A stretch of 56,016 nt of DNA, taken from positions 1 through 56,016 of the forward strand of contig JAAYKP010000145.1 in NCBI GenBank assembly GCA_012522335.1. The letters run 5' to 3'. Shown here piece after piece: positions 8,278 through 16,645 of this stretch. Position 1 is the stretch's first letter. Each line of letters opens with the position of its first letter. Under the pieces are notes generated by a model. It saw nothing but the letters and a program-made list of their open reading frames with translations. It was not told the origin of the DNA and did not search any database. A program made the translations under genes and the position numbers. Origin of the DNA: Bacillota bacterium. Its GTDB lineage: Bacteria > Bacillota > Dethiobacteria > Dethiobacterales > Dethiobacteraceae.

Positions 8278-8306
8278 GAAAGCGGAAACTTTTGATTTCC
8301 GCTTTC
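8278..8306. terminator. Bidirectional hairpin between converging genes
   Basis: An 11-bp perfect stem pairs GAAAGCGGAAA with TTTCCGCTTTC around CTTTTGA. It lies between the end of the end-joining operon on the + strand and the end of the small minus-strand gene, so it can serve both. The U-tracts are weak in both directions. Confidence 0.6.
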
Positions 8307-8314
8307 GCAGTTCT

Positions 8315-8503
8315 TTAGCAGCCGCCACCGCCCCGCTTAGTACGGTTTTTGTTTTTACGTTTCTTGTCATTGATGTCCAGGTCAAATGGTTCATCAGCAA
8401 ACTCAACGCTATCAGTAAGATCGGAAATGCTGCAGTTTGGCCCTACATCACAATTAGCTCGCTCTGCCTTTCTGCGGTCAAATCGTTTATCTTTTTTGGC
8501 CAC
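8315..8503 (-). CDS. Small conserved-looking hypothetical protein, 62 residues
   Basis: I do not recognise this protein. It is short, highly charged and has no membrane segment. It begins MAKKDKRFDRRKAERANC, has a central CDVGPNC motif and an acidic patch (DEPFDLDIND), and ends in a basic run, four glycines and a C-terminal cysteine. The GTG start at 8503 lies 11 bases after AAGGAG; a GTG at 8515 overlaps that site and is less likely. Support for reality comes from the ribosome binding site, a promoter-like TTGTGC-17-TACAAC pair upstream, a palindrome over the -10, and a shared terminator. The paired cysteines and basic tail could mean metal or nucleic acid binding, which is speculation. Confidence 0.5.
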   Translation of the reverse strand: MAKKDKRFDRRKAERANCDVGPNCSISDLTDSVEFADEPFDLDINDKKRKNKNRTKRGGGGC

Positions 8504-8531
8504 TTCGGCAATCACTCCTTTTTTGATATTG

Positions 8532-8567
8532 AACTACAGTTGTAGTTTGGAGCAAAGACAAGCACAA
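8532..8567 (-). promoter_or_regulatory. Promoter with CopY/BlaI-like operator for the small minus-strand gene
   Basis: On the minus strand, TTGTGC (8567-8562) and TACAAC (8544-8539) are separated by 17 nt. The -10 is inside the inverted repeat AACTACA-GT-TGTAGTT (8532-8547). Its core TACA-GT-TGTA matches the TACAnnTGTA box bound by CopY, BlaI and MecI family repressors. No such repressor is encoded in the window. A chance palindrome cannot be excluded. Confidence 0.45.
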
Positions 8568-8680
8568 TATGTCTGGATAATGCAGCACGGCTGCTTAAGA
8601 AATGTCTCTGGATGATAAAAATACAAAAAATTATCCTAAAAAGTGTAAAAAAAAGCAAAGCTGCGCAAAATAAAGCTAAA

Positions 8681-8697
8681 GGTCAGATATGGTCAAT
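8681..8697 (+). promoter_or_regulatory. CtsR operator, distal copy
   Basis: GGTCAGA-TAT-GGTCAAT is two heptads separated by three bases, each one mismatch from the CtsR half-site GGTCAAA. It lies upstream of the -35 of the ctsR promoter. Autoregulation by CtsR is established in Bacillota. Confidence 0.65.
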
Positions 8698-8725
8698 ATA
8701 GAAGTAAAACGGCACTAACGAGTAC

Positions 8726-8753
8726 TTGTAAGCAGCGCAGATTATGGTATAAT
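8726..8753 (+). promoter_or_regulatory. Sigma-A promoter of the ctsR operon
   Basis: TTGTAA at 8726-8731, a 16-nt spacer and a perfect TATAAT at 8748-8753 lie about 40 bases before the ctsR start. The promoter is flanked by two CtsR-like operators. The 8568-8680 stretch upstream is AT-rich and I see nothing else in it. Confidence 0.75.
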
Positions 8754-8759
8754 CTAATT

Positions 8760-8776
8760 AGTCAGTAAAGGTCAAA
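8760..8776 (+). promoter_or_regulatory. CtsR operator, proximal copy
   Basis: AGTCAGT-AAA-GGTCAAA lies just downstream of the -10, with one perfect and one diverged heptad. Binding here would block transcription start of ctsR-mcsA-mcsB-clpC. Confidence 0.65.
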
Positions 8777-8793
8777 CAGGGGGCTGCTTCATA

Positions 8794-9258
8794 ATGAGTA
8801 ATTTAGCTAGCAGTATTGAACTCTATATCAAACGGTTACTTGAGGCAAGTCCGAACGCAACGCTGTTACTGCAAAGAAAAGAGTTAGCAGAGCGTTTTCA
8901 GTGTGTACCTTCGCAGATTAACTATGTGCTGTCTACCCGTTTTACAGCAGAACGGGGTTATTTAGTCGAAAGCCGACGGGGCGGTGGAGGTTACTTAAGA
9001 ATCAGACGTTTGGACTTAAGCCGTGATCAAGTCCTGCAGATAATTGAGATGCTTAATGAGTTGGAAGAAGGTGTTTCTGATACTGAAGCTTTGGATTTTG
9101 TCAGGCGCTTAATGGACGCCCGCCTGATTACGCGGCGGGAAGGGCATTTGATGCGGGCTGTCTTAAGTCCGAATTGGCAGGACACGGCAGAAGGATCTGC
9201 TGAGATGCGAACGCAAATGTTAGTTGGCATGCTGGAAGTATTATTGCGGGAATCATAA
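8794..9258 (+). CDS. ctsR: Transcriptional repressor CtsR of class III heat-shock genes
   Basis: This 154-residue CtsR has the helix-turn-helix LAERFQCVPSQINYVLSTRF and the glycine-rich DNA-reading wing ESRRGGGGYLRIRRL. CtsR represses clp genes and is inactivated on heat or protein stress, with McsA and McsB controlling its stability and activity. It heads the classical four-gene operon ctsR-mcsA-mcsB-clpC. A GGGGG-rich site precedes the ATG. Confidence 0.96.
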   Translation: MSNLASSIELYIKRLLEASPNATLLLQRKELAERFQCVPSQINYVLSTRFTAERGYLVESRRGGGGYLRIRRLDLSRDQVLQIIEMLNELEEGVSDTEALDFVRRLMDARLITRREGHLMRAVLSPNWQDTAEGSAEMRTQMLVGMLEVLLRES

Positions 9259-9276
9259 CGAACGAGGTGAAGAGTG

Positions 9277-9816
9277 ATGCTCTGTCAGGAATGTCAAAAA
9301 AATCAAGCTACAGTTCATTTGACAAAAATTGTTAATGGTGAACATAGTGAGCAGCATCTTTGTGAGCAGTGTGCCCGGGAAAAAGGGGAGTTTGTTTTTA
9401 ATCACCAACCATTTTCTATTCACCATTTGTTAACAGGTTTAATGAATATTGATGCTCAGCCTGCGGATAAATTGATGGGATTTACTTCTGCAAAAGTGCA
9501 GTGTAATAATTGTGGCCTAACCTATGCTCAATTCGGGCAAATCGGCCGTTTCGGCTGCAGTGAATGTTATCATGCCTTCGGTGAGTGGTTAGTGCCGCTG
9601 ATGCGGCGTATTCATGGTTCCACGCAGCATGTGGGAACGGTGCCGCGGCGGGCAGAAGGTGCGGTGAAGCTGCGCCGCAGCCTGGAGGAGTTAAGGCAGC
9701 AGCTGCAGCACCTGGTAGAACAGGAAGAGTTCGAAAAAGCTGCTGAAGTGCGTGACCGGATACGTGAACTGGAGGAGCAGGAGCAGGAGCAGGAGGGAGG
9801 AGCGGCAAATGGTTAA
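9277..9816 (+). CDS. mcsA: McsA, zinc-binding activator of the McsB arginine kinase
   Basis: The protein has paired CxxC zinc sites (CQEC, CEQC, CNNC, CSEC) in the N-terminal half. The C terminus carries a UVR-type coiled motif (LRQQLQHLVEQEEFEKAAEVRDRIRELE-like stretch near residues 130-160) and a Glu/Gln-rich end. McsA stimulates McsB and helps control CtsR. The ATG at 9277 is six bases after GAGGTGA; the GTG one codon earlier is too close. The end overlaps the mcsB start by eight bases, implying coupling. Confidence 0.93.
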   Translation: MLCQECQKNQATVHLTKIVNGEHSEQHLCEQCAREKGEFVFNHQPFSIHHLLTGLMNIDAQPADKLMGFTSAKVQCNNCGLTYAQFGQIGRFGCSECYHAFGEWLVPLMRRIHGSTQHVGTVPRRAEGAVKLRRSLEELRQQLQHLVEQEEFEKAAEVRDRIRELEEQEQEQEGGAANG

Positions 9817-10876
9817 TGATTATAAAAAAATAGTTCAGCCAAGTAAATGGATGAGTGCACCAGGCCCTGATGGCGATGTCGTCTTAAGCAGCCGTGTACG
9901 CTTAGCTCGTAATCTGGCCAAAATTCCTTTCCCTTATTTAGCTTCGGACAGCCAAACAGCAGCGGTTGCCGAGCAGGTTTATGCGGCAAGCCAAGACTTG
10001 GACGGTGACTTGGGAAAAATGACATACTACCGCATGCAGGAACTGCCGTCCTTAAGCCGTCAGGCCTTAGTAGAAAAGTATCTGATCAGTCCACTGCTGG
10101 CCAAAGAATCGCATAACTCCGCAGTTTTACTGCGTGATGACGAAGGCGTCAGTATTATGGTTAACGAAGAGGATCATCTGCGCATTCAGTGTTTGCTGCC
10201 AGGACTGCAGCTGGAAGAGGCGCTGCAAGAGGCCAACCGTTATGATGAACTTTTGGAGCAGCGGTTAGACTATGCCTATGATGAACGGTGGGGCTATCTG
10301 ACTGTTTGTCCCACCAATGTGGGTACCGGTCTGCGGGCTTCAGTGATGCTGCATTTGCCGGCACTTGCTGTTACCAAGCAGTTAAACCGGATCTTATCGG
10401 CTATTGCGCAGGTAGGTCTGGCAGTACGCGGTATTTATGGCGAAGGTTCCGAAACTACCGGTAATCTGGTGCAAATTTCTAACCAGGTTACTTTGGGACA
10501 AAGTGCAGAAGAAATAGTCAGCAACTTGTTTGGCGTAACCAGACAGATTGTTGAGCAGGAAAAACAGGTCAGACAAGTACTGTTAAATGAGGACAGGGAT
10601 CGTACTGCAGACAGGGTTAACCGTGCCTATGGCGTGCTGAGTCATGCACGGCTGTTATCTTCGCAGGAAGCAATGCAGTTGATGTCAGATGTGCGGTTAG
10701 GTGTTGATTTAGGGTTAATTGAAGAAGTGCAGGGAGATCTGTTAAAGGAATTATTGGTTTTACAGCGTCCGGCCAATCTGCAGTTATATACTAATCGTAC
10801 TTTAAATGCTTTAGATCGTGACCGGGAAAGAGCTCGTTTATTTAGACAAAAATTAACACAAAGTAAGCAAGCTTAG
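9809..10876 (+). CDS. mcsB: McsB, protein arginine kinase
   Basis: This is a 355-residue member of the ATP:guanido phosphotransferase family that phosphorylates arginines on CtsR and on proteins marked for ClpCP degradation. Seen motifs include [13 protein letters not shown] near residue 25, NEEDHLRIQ, the loop [15 protein letters not shown] and [20 protein letters not shown]. The frame extends upstream to 9752 but that part overlaps mcsA. ATG 9809 inside the mcsA end has GGAGGGAGGAG just upstream and gives the family N terminus. Confidence 0.95.
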   Translation: MVNDYKKIVQPSKWMSAPGPDGDVVLSSRVRLARNLAKIPFPYLASDSQTAAVAEQVYAASQDLDGDLGKMTYYRMQELPSLSRQALVEKYLISPLLAKESHNSAVLLRDDEGVSIMVNEEDHLRIQCLLPGLQLEEALQEANRYDELLEQRLDYAYDERWGYLTVCPTNVGTGLRASVMLHLPALAVTKQLNRILSAIAQVGLAVRGIYGEGSETTGNLVQISNQVTLGQSAEEIVSNLFGVTRQIVEQEKQVRQVLLNEDRDRTADRVNRAYGVLSHARLLSSQEAMQLMSDVRLGVDLGLIEEVQGDLLKELLVLQRPANLQLYTNRTLNALDRDRERARLFRQKLTQSKQA

Positions 10877-10889
10877 GAGGGATAGGAGA

Positions 10890-13346
10890 ATGTTTATGTT
10901 TGGTCGTTTCACAGAAAGAGCGCAAAAAGTGCTCGTGTTGGCGCAGGAAGAAGCACGGCGTTTTAATCATAGTTATGTAGGCACCGAGCATCTCTTGTTA
11001 GGTTTGGTGCGGGAGGGAGACGGTATTGCCGCCAAGGTTCTGCTGTCATTAGGTGTGGAATTAAATGCCGTGCGTCAGCAGATTGAAAAGTTAATTGGCA
11101 AAGGTGACCAGCCGGTGCGTGTTCAAGGTGTAAACTATACCCCCCGTGCCAAGAAAGTAATTGAATTGGCGATTGAAGAAGGCCAGGGGCTTGGGCATAA
11201 CTATATTGGCACCGAGCATCTGCTGTTAGGTCTGATCCGCGAAGGTGAAGGAATAGCGGCACAGGTGCTTACTAAAATGGGTGTCGATCTGATGAAGGCA
11301 CGTAAGTCAGTCTTGTCATTGCTGGGTGAAGCAGGGGACACTATGCCTGCACAAGCCGGCAGGCAGGGTGCAGCAACCCCGACATTGGATCAATTCGGTC
11401 GTGACCTGACAAAAATGGCTAAAGAAGGTAAGCTTGATCCCGTTATCGGCCGTACCATGGAAATCGAACGTGTTATCCAGATTTTATCCCGCCGGACAAA
11501 AAACAATCCTGTTTTAATTGGCGAACCCGGCGTCGGTAAAACTGCCATTGCCGAAGGACTGGCGCAGCATATAGTGGAGGGTAAAGTTCCGGAATCACTG
11601 AAAGGAAAGCGCGTGGTGGCACTGGAACTGGCGGCCATTGTCGCAGGAACAAAATATCGCGGTGAATTTGAAGAGCGTTTACGCAAACTGATGGAGGAAT
11701 TAAGAGAAGCCGGCGATGTAATCATCTTTATTGACGAGCTGCATACAATTATCGGTGCCGGTGCAGCGGAGGGAGCTATTGATGCTTCTAACATTCTGAA
11801 GCCGGCTTTGGCGCGCGGTGAGCTGCAGGCCATCGGTGCAACTACGCTGGATGAATATCGTAAACATATTGAAAAAGACCCTGCTTTGGAGCGCCGTTTT
11901 CAGCCCATTACTGTCGGTGAGCCCAGTAAGGAAGAAACTTTAGCTATCCTCAAAGGACTGCGCGATCGCTATGAAGCGCATCACCGCGTGAAAATTACGG
12001 ATGAAGCGCTGGAGGCTGCGGTAACATTGTCAGATCGCTACATCAGTGATCGTTACCTGCCTGACAAAGCAATCGACCTAATTGATGAAGCTGCTTCCCG
12101 TGTCCGGATGAAAGCTCATACAACTCCTCCTGATCTGAAGGAGCTGGAAGAAAAGCTGGAAACGCTGCGACAGGAAAAAGAAGCGGCTGTGCGCGGACAA
12201 GAGTTTGAACTGGCGGCAAAACTGCGCGACCAAGAGCAGCAGCTAAAACAAGAACTGCAGGATTTAAAACAGGAATGGGAACAGCGTCAGTTAACGGAAA
12301 CTAAATCAGTACAGGTGGATGATATTGGTGAAATAGTCTCCTCCTGGACAGGTATACCGGTAACACAATTAACACAAGAGGAATCCGAGCGGTTATTGAA
12401 TATGGAAGAAATACTGCATAAGCGTGTCATCGGTCAATCTGAAGCAGTAAAGGCCGTTTCCCGGGCTATTCGCCGGGCACGTGCCGGTCTGAAAGATCCC
12501 AAGCGTCCCATCGGTTCCTTCATTTTCCTTGGTCCGACGGGGGTGGGTAAAACTGAACTGGCGCGGGCGTTAGCAGAAAGTCTCTTCGGCGATGAAGATG
12601 CCATGATCCGTCTTGATATGTCCGAGTATATGGAAAAGCATACTACGGCGCGTTTAATCGGTTCGCCTCCTGGCTATGTTGGCTATGATGAAGGCGGTCA
12701 GCTGACGGAACAGGTCCGCCGCAAGCCATACTCAGTCATCCTGTTTGACGAAATCGAAAAAGCCCATCCCGATGTCTTTAACATCCTTTTGCAGGTGCTG
12801 GAGGATGGACGCTTAACAGATGGTAAGGGCCGGACCGTTGATTTCCGTAACGCTGTCATTATTATGACTTCCAATGTTGGTGCCAGTGAACTGAAAAAGC
12901 AAACAACTCTGGGCTTCCAGGCAGTTGATGAGGAACAAACTTATGAAGTGATGAAGGAAAAAGTAATGACCGAGTTAAAACGAACCTTCAGGCCGGAATT
13001 CCTCAACCGCGTTGATGAAGTAATTGTGTTCCCGGCACTGTCCGAAGCACAATTGTCGGAAATTGTAAGCTTAATGCTGCAGGATTTGCGGAATCGTTTG
13101 GCCGGTTTTGAAATTGGTCTTGAAGTAACCGAGGCAGCTAAAGCCAAACTGGCTAAAGAAGGTTATGATCCAACTTATGGCGCTCGTCCCCTCAGACGCG
13201 TTATCCAGCGGCTGATTGAGGATGAAGTGTCTGAACAGATGCTCCGTGGTGATTTTCAAGCCAATGATATTATTCACGTCGATGTAAAAGATGATCAGTT
13301 GGTATTTACGAAAAAAGCGGCTGCGCCGGCAGGCAGCGCCGAATAA
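10890..13346 (+). CDS. clpC: ClpC, AAA+ unfoldase of the ClpCP protease
   Basis: This 818-residue Hsp100 protein has two N-terminal Clp repeats (the paired [18 protein letters not shown] and [18 protein letters not shown] segments). The first AAA module has GEPGVGKT near residue 210. A coiled UVR-like middle region ([14 protein letters not shown]) marks the ClpC subtype, and the second AAA module has GPTGVGKT near 547. It unfolds phospho-arginine-tagged and misfolded proteins for ClpP, encoded about 30 kb downstream. A strong AGGAGGG site precedes ATG 10890, and a terminator follows. Confidence 0.97.
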   Translation: MFMFGRFTERAQKVLVLAQEEARRFNHSYVGTEHLLLGLVREGDGIAAKVLLSLGVELNAVRQQIEKLIGKGDQPVRVQGVNYTPRAKKVIELAIEEGQGLGHNYIGTEHLLLGLIREGEGIAAQVLTKMGVDLMKARKSVLSLLGEAGDTMPAQAGRQGAATPTLDQFGRDLTKMAKEGKLDPVIGRTMEIERVIQILSRRTKNNPVLIGEPGVGKTAIAEGLAQHIVEGKVPESLKGKRVVALELAAIVAGTKYRGEFEERLRKLMEELREAGDVIIFIDELHTIIGAGAAEGAIDASNILKPALARGELQAIGATTLDEYRKHIEKDPALERRFQPITVGEPSKEETLAILKGLRDRYEAHHRVKITDEALEAAVTLSDRYISDRYLPDKAIDLIDEAASRVRMKAHTTPPDLKELEEKLETLRQEKEAAVRGQEFELAAKLRDQEQQLKQELQDLKQEWEQRQLTETKSVQVDDIGEIVSSWTGIPVTQLTQEESERLLNMEEILHKRVIGQSEAVKAVSRAIRRARAGLKDPKRPIGSFIFLGPTGVGKTELARALAESLFGDEDAMIRLDMSEYMEKHTTARLIGSPPGYVGYDEGGQLTEQVRRKPYSVILFDEIEKAHPDVFNILLQVLEDGRLTDGKGRTVDFRNAVIIMTSNVGASELKKQTTLGFQAVDEEQTYEVMKEKVMTELKRTFRPEFLNRVDEVIVFPALSEAQLSEIVSLMLQDLRNRLAGFEIGLEVTEAAKAKLAKEGYDPTYGARPLRRVIQRLIEDEVSEQMLRGDFQANDIIHVDVKDDQLVFTKKAAAPAGSAE

Positions 13347-13362
13347 AGCATGAGCTGCCAGG

Positions 13363-13395
13363 AAATAGCTCGCCCTTGGGGCGAGCTATTTTTTA
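13363..13395 (+). terminator. Terminator of the ctsR-clpC operon
   Basis: A 13-bp perfect stem (AAATAGCTCGCCC with GGGCGAGCTATTT) around TTG is followed by more T. It closes the heat-shock operon 16 bases after the clpC stop. Confidence 0.9.
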
Positions 13396-13804
13396 AGTAA
13401 TGGTGGTCAGACCGCAGGGGAAGGGCTTGGCTGAGCAGGGCAGGCGAGAGAGAAAAGACAGACTACTCCGAAAATTACCAGGGGTCTTCTCTTAATCCAA
13501 CTTTGTGATATAATGTTGTCGTAGCGCAGCTGTGTTAAAAGAACAACAATAGTGATTATTATCACTAATTACCATTACATGACAAATATAGCGGATTGTT
13601 CGGTACGTAATGGTGAGACATTTAGCCTTAGAAAAAGGATTTTATATTTACTCGTCGAACATTAAAAGCCAAGCTGTCTACAGGCATGCATTGTCATATT
13701 TTGCTAAATAATCATTATTTTTGGCAAAAATGAGGTGCCCTCAAAACTGCCGGACGAGACAGAAGTAAAGAGCATAATCGATTTCAGGAGAGGAGGGGAA
13801 CACC
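13392..13804 (+). promoter_or_regulatory. Promoter and long structured leader of the Wood-Ljungdahl cluster
   Basis: This 413-base stretch has no gene I can support. An extended -10 element TG-A-TATAAT lies at 13506-13514 with no good -35, leaving a leader of about 290 nt before cooC. The leader holds several inverted repeats: TAGTGAT/ATCACTA at 13550-13567, ACCATTAC/GTAATGGT at 13571-13614, and a stem with TTTTGC/GCAAAA outer arms at 13699-13729. I could not match it to a known riboswitch; there is no obvious cobalamin or THF riboswitch core. Confidence 0.5.
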
Positions 13805-14575
13805 TTGAAAATAGCGATCTCTGGGAAAGGCGGCGTTGGCAAAAGTACTTTTGCCGCCAATCTGGTGCGGGAATTTGCTGAACGTGGTTTTAACGTGTAT
13901 GCCGTAGATGCTGATCCTGATGTTAGTCTAGGCGCGACATTAGGTTTGGATCCGGCTGATCTTGAGCGGCTGAAGCCGGTCATTGACATGAAAGCCGTTG
14001 TTGATGAACGTTCAGGTGGCGGTGGCGGTGCCCTGTACAACCTCAACCCGAAAGTTGATGATTTGATTGATGATTTTACTCTTCAGCAGGGCAATATCAA
14101 ATTTTTGCGTATGGGAGCCGTTAAGCAGGGAGGAACTGCCTGCTATTGCAAAGAGAATTCTTTTCTGTATGCTGTGCTCAGCAGCCTGCTGTTAGATAAA
14201 AATGATGTGGTTGTAATGGACATGAGCGCCGGGATTGAACATTTAACACGCGGTACTTCCCGTGGTGTAGATATGTTAATAATTGTTACCGAACCTACGC
14301 GTGTTTCTGTGCAGACAACCAGAGTGGTACAGCGGCTGGCTGCCGAATTAGGCATTAAGCAGGTTAAAGTTTTAGTCAACAAGGTGAGGACAGAGAAGGA
14401 AAGAGAATTTGTCAGCAGCCAGTTTACTGAGGCAGAATTGTTGGCGCTGCTACCCTTTGATGAAGGGGTGCTGGAAAATGCTTTGGCTGAGGCGAGTGGG
14501 CTGCTCTCAGGCACAGGAGTTATGCCTGGTGTAGATAAAATAGTCGATGAGATTTTACAGGAGGTGGAGCGATAA
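13805..14575 (+). CDS. cooC: CooC/AcsF-type nickel-insertion ATPase for CODH/ACS
   Basis: This 256-residue MinD/ParA-like ATPase starts with the deviant Walker A GKGGVGKS (residues 8-15). It has DADPD after strand 2 and the CYC pair (GTACYCKENSF) that binds metal at the dimer interface in CooC proteins. Family members load nickel into CODH or ACS. The start is TTG 13805 behind GGAGAGGAGGGG. It is the first gene of the acs cluster, 70 bases before acsA. Confidence 0.9.
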   Translation: MKIAISGKGGVGKSTFAANLVREFAERGFNVYAVDADPDVSLGATLGLDPADLERLKPVIDMKAVVDERSGGGGGALYNLNPKVDDLIDDFTLQQGNIKFLRMGAVKQGGTACYCKENSFLYAVLSSLLLDKNDVVVMDMSAGIEHLTRGTSRGVDMLIIVTEPTRVSVQTTRVVQRLAAELGIKQVKVLVNKVRTEKEREFVSSQFTEAELLALLPFDEGVLENALAEASGLLSGTGVMPGVDKIVDEILQEVER

Positions 14576-14589
14576 GGACTTTAGATTTT

Positions 14590-14605
14590 GTGCCGCAGGA
14601 GGCAC
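14590..14605 (+). promoter_or_regulatory. 16-nt hairpin motif, copy 2 (acsA leader)
   Basis: GTGCC and GGCAC pair around GCAGGA. The sequence differs from copy 1 (91-106) at three positions, two of which are a compensatory A-T to G-C exchange in the stem. It ends 40 nt before the acsA start, nearly the same distance as copy 1 from livK. Confidence 0.5.
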
Positions 14606-14645
14606 ACAGCTTTATGGAATTAAAAAAGGGAGGTATTAAAAACGC

Positions 14646-16613
14646 ATGACTGATGTTGCAAAGAAGAAAAAAGCCGATCGCAATCGGTCAATTGACCCTG
14701 CCGTTTTAGAGGTCCTTGCCCGGGAACTGCCAGTTGACACGGCGTATGATCGCTATTTGTCGCAGCAGCCACAGTGTAAATTTGGTGATACCGGAATTTG
14801 CTGCCGGATTTGTATCCAAGGTCCTTGCCGTATTACACCTAAAGCGCCTAAGGGTGTTTGTGGCGCGACGGCCTATACCATTGTTGCCAGGAATTTAGTT
14901 CGTACTGTAACAGGTGGCGCTTCTGCCCACTCCGACCATGCAAAACATATCTTACTCACACTTAAAGCATTGCTAAATGGTCATGCTCCTGACTACAGTA
15001 TTAAAAGTCCCGAAAAGCTGCGTGCTGTAGCTGAACGTTTCGATATTCCGACAGATGGCCGCACTGATCTGGAAGTTTTGGCCGACTTGGTACAGCTTGG
15101 TTTGGAGGACTTTACCCGGATGGGTGAAGGCAGTGTGAAGTGGGTTGAGAAAACCGTAACCCCAGGTCGTGTACAGAAGTTCCAGGAGTGCAACGTAATG
15201 CCAACCAGTGTTTTTGAAGCTATTGCCAGTGCAACCGCGCAAACACACGTTGGTATGGATGCCGACCCTGTCAACTTGATCTTTAAAGCATTAGAAACGT
15301 CTTTGGCCGACTACACCGGTATGCATATCGGCACAGATATGTCTGACGTCCTCTTCGGTGTCCCACAACCTGTATATACTGAGGCTAACATGGGTGTTAT
15401 CGACCCGGCAAAAGTTAATATTGCCGTACACGGACACAATCCCCTGCTGTCTGAAATGATTGTCTTGGCTGCACGTGAACTGGAAGAAGAAGCGAAAGCA
15501 GCCGGCGCCGCAGGGATTCAGTTAATGGGTATTTGTTGTACCGGTAACGAAGTATTGATGCGTCAGGGTGTTCCCCCGGTGACAAACTTTATGTCGCAGG
15601 AGCTGCCTATCATGACCGGCGCCATTGATGCCATGGTCGTTGACCTGCAGTGTATTATGCCGGGAATCCAAACAGCAGCCGAGTGTTTCCATACAAAAAT
15701 CGTAACTACTTGTGAGAACGTAAAAATCCCCGGAGCCCATCATATTGATTTTAAAGAAGAAAAAGCGCTGGAGGATGCCAAAACCGTTATCCGCATTGCT
15801 ATTGACAGCTATAAGGAACGGATTGGCCAAGAGTGCATTATTCCGGAAATCAAGAATAAAGTTGTGGCCGGTTTCAGTATGGAAGCGCTATACGATTTGT
15901 TCAGTGCCATCAATCCTGATGCCCCAATTAAAGTGCTTACAGACGCCCTGAAATCCGGCGAACTGCGCGGCGTTGTCCTGCTTTGCGGCTGCAATAACTT
16001 AAAAGCAATGCACGATGAAAGCCACACTGTAATTGCGCAGGAGCTGGCGAAAAATGATGTCTTTATGGTGTCTACCGGATGCGCGGCCGGAGCTTACGCT
16101 AAGCTGGGCCTGTTATCTCCGGAAGCTGTTGATAAGTATGCCGGTGAGGGGCTCAAACGCTTTATTAACCGCCTCAATGAAGCTAATGCCGATAAGCTGG
16201 AGGGTAAACTGCCGCTGATCTTCCATATGGGATCCTGTGTTGACAACTCACGTTCAATGAATCTTGCTACAGCCATTGCTAATGACTTTGGTGTAGATAT
16301 TCCCAAGATTCCATATGCGGCCAGTGCTCCCGAAGCTATGAGTGAAAAGGCTGTTGCCATTGGTTCTTGGAATGTTACCATGGGTCTTCCGGTCCATGTT
16401 GGAGTCGTACCTCCTGTTACAGGTAGTGAGTTGGTAAACGGTGTTGCTACGCAAATCGCCCATGATGTTTATGGCGGTTACTTTATCTGGGAAACAGATC
16501 CGCATGCAGCTGCACAGAAGCTTTTAGAGGCACTTGATTATCGCAGCTGGAAGCTCAGAGTGCATAACCAGACTGCTGAAAGATATAGCGCAGCAGCTTC
16601 CACTACCTGGTAA
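14646..16613 (+). CDS. acsA: Carbon monoxide dehydrogenase catalytic subunit
   Basis: This 655-residue Ni-Fe CODH of the CooS/AcsA family reduces CO2 to CO, which is channelled to acetyl-CoA synthase. The N-terminal cysteine group (CKFGDTGICCRICIQGPC, about residues 45-65) supplies the B and D iron-sulfur clusters. Later cysteine and histidine motifs (ICCTGNEVL, LLCGCNNLKA, STGCAAGAYAKLG, HMGSCVDNSR) are those that hold the C-cluster. The product is soluble and forms the beta subunit of the CODH/ACS complex. Adjacent acsB and cooC make assignment to the ACS-associated type secure. Confidence 0.97.
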   Translation: MTDVAKKKKADRNRSIDPAVLEVLARELPVDTAYDRYLSQQPQCKFGDTGICCRICIQGPCRITPKAPKGVCGATAYTIVARNLVRTVTGGASAHSDHAKHILLTLKALLNGHAPDYSIKSPEKLRAVAERFDIPTDGRTDLEVLADLVQLGLEDFTRMGEGSVKWVEKTVTPGRVQKFQECNVMPTSVFEAIASATAQTHVGMDADPVNLIFKALETSLADYTGMHIGTDMSDVLFGVPQPVYTEANMGVIDPAKVNIAVHGHNPLLSEMIVLAARELEEEAKAAGAAGIQLMGICCTGNEVLMRQGVPPVTNFMSQELPIMTGAIDAMVVDLQCIMPGIQTAAECFHTKIVTTCENVKIPGAHHIDFKEEKALEDAKTVIRIAIDSYKERIGQECIIPEIKNKVVAGFSMEALYDLFSAINPDAPIKVLTDALKSGELRGVVLLCGCNNLKAMHDESHTVIAQELAKNDVFMVSTGCAAGAYAKLGLLSPEAVDKYAGEGLKRFINRLNEANADKLEGKLPLIFHMGSCVDNSRSMNLATAIANDFGVDIPKIPYAASAPEAMSEKAVAIGSWNVTMGLPVHVGVVPPVTGSELVNGVATQIAHDVYGGYFIWETDPHAAAQKLLEALDYRSWKLRVHNQTAERYSAAASTTW

Positions 16614-16645
16614 GATTAAAATATACTTGAAAGGGAGGAAAGAGC

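Noticed and set aside
8264-8615. Two overlapping + strand open frames (93 and 88 codons) after the end-joining operon
   Set aside because: They run over the terminator and oppose a better-supported minus-strand gene with its own ribosome site, and they lack convincing Shine-Dalgarno sites or protein-like composition.
13392-13804. Cobalamin or tetrahydrofolate riboswitch upstream of cooC
   Set aside because: Inverted repeats exist, but I could not find the conserved core of either class; the region is reported as an unknown structured leader.
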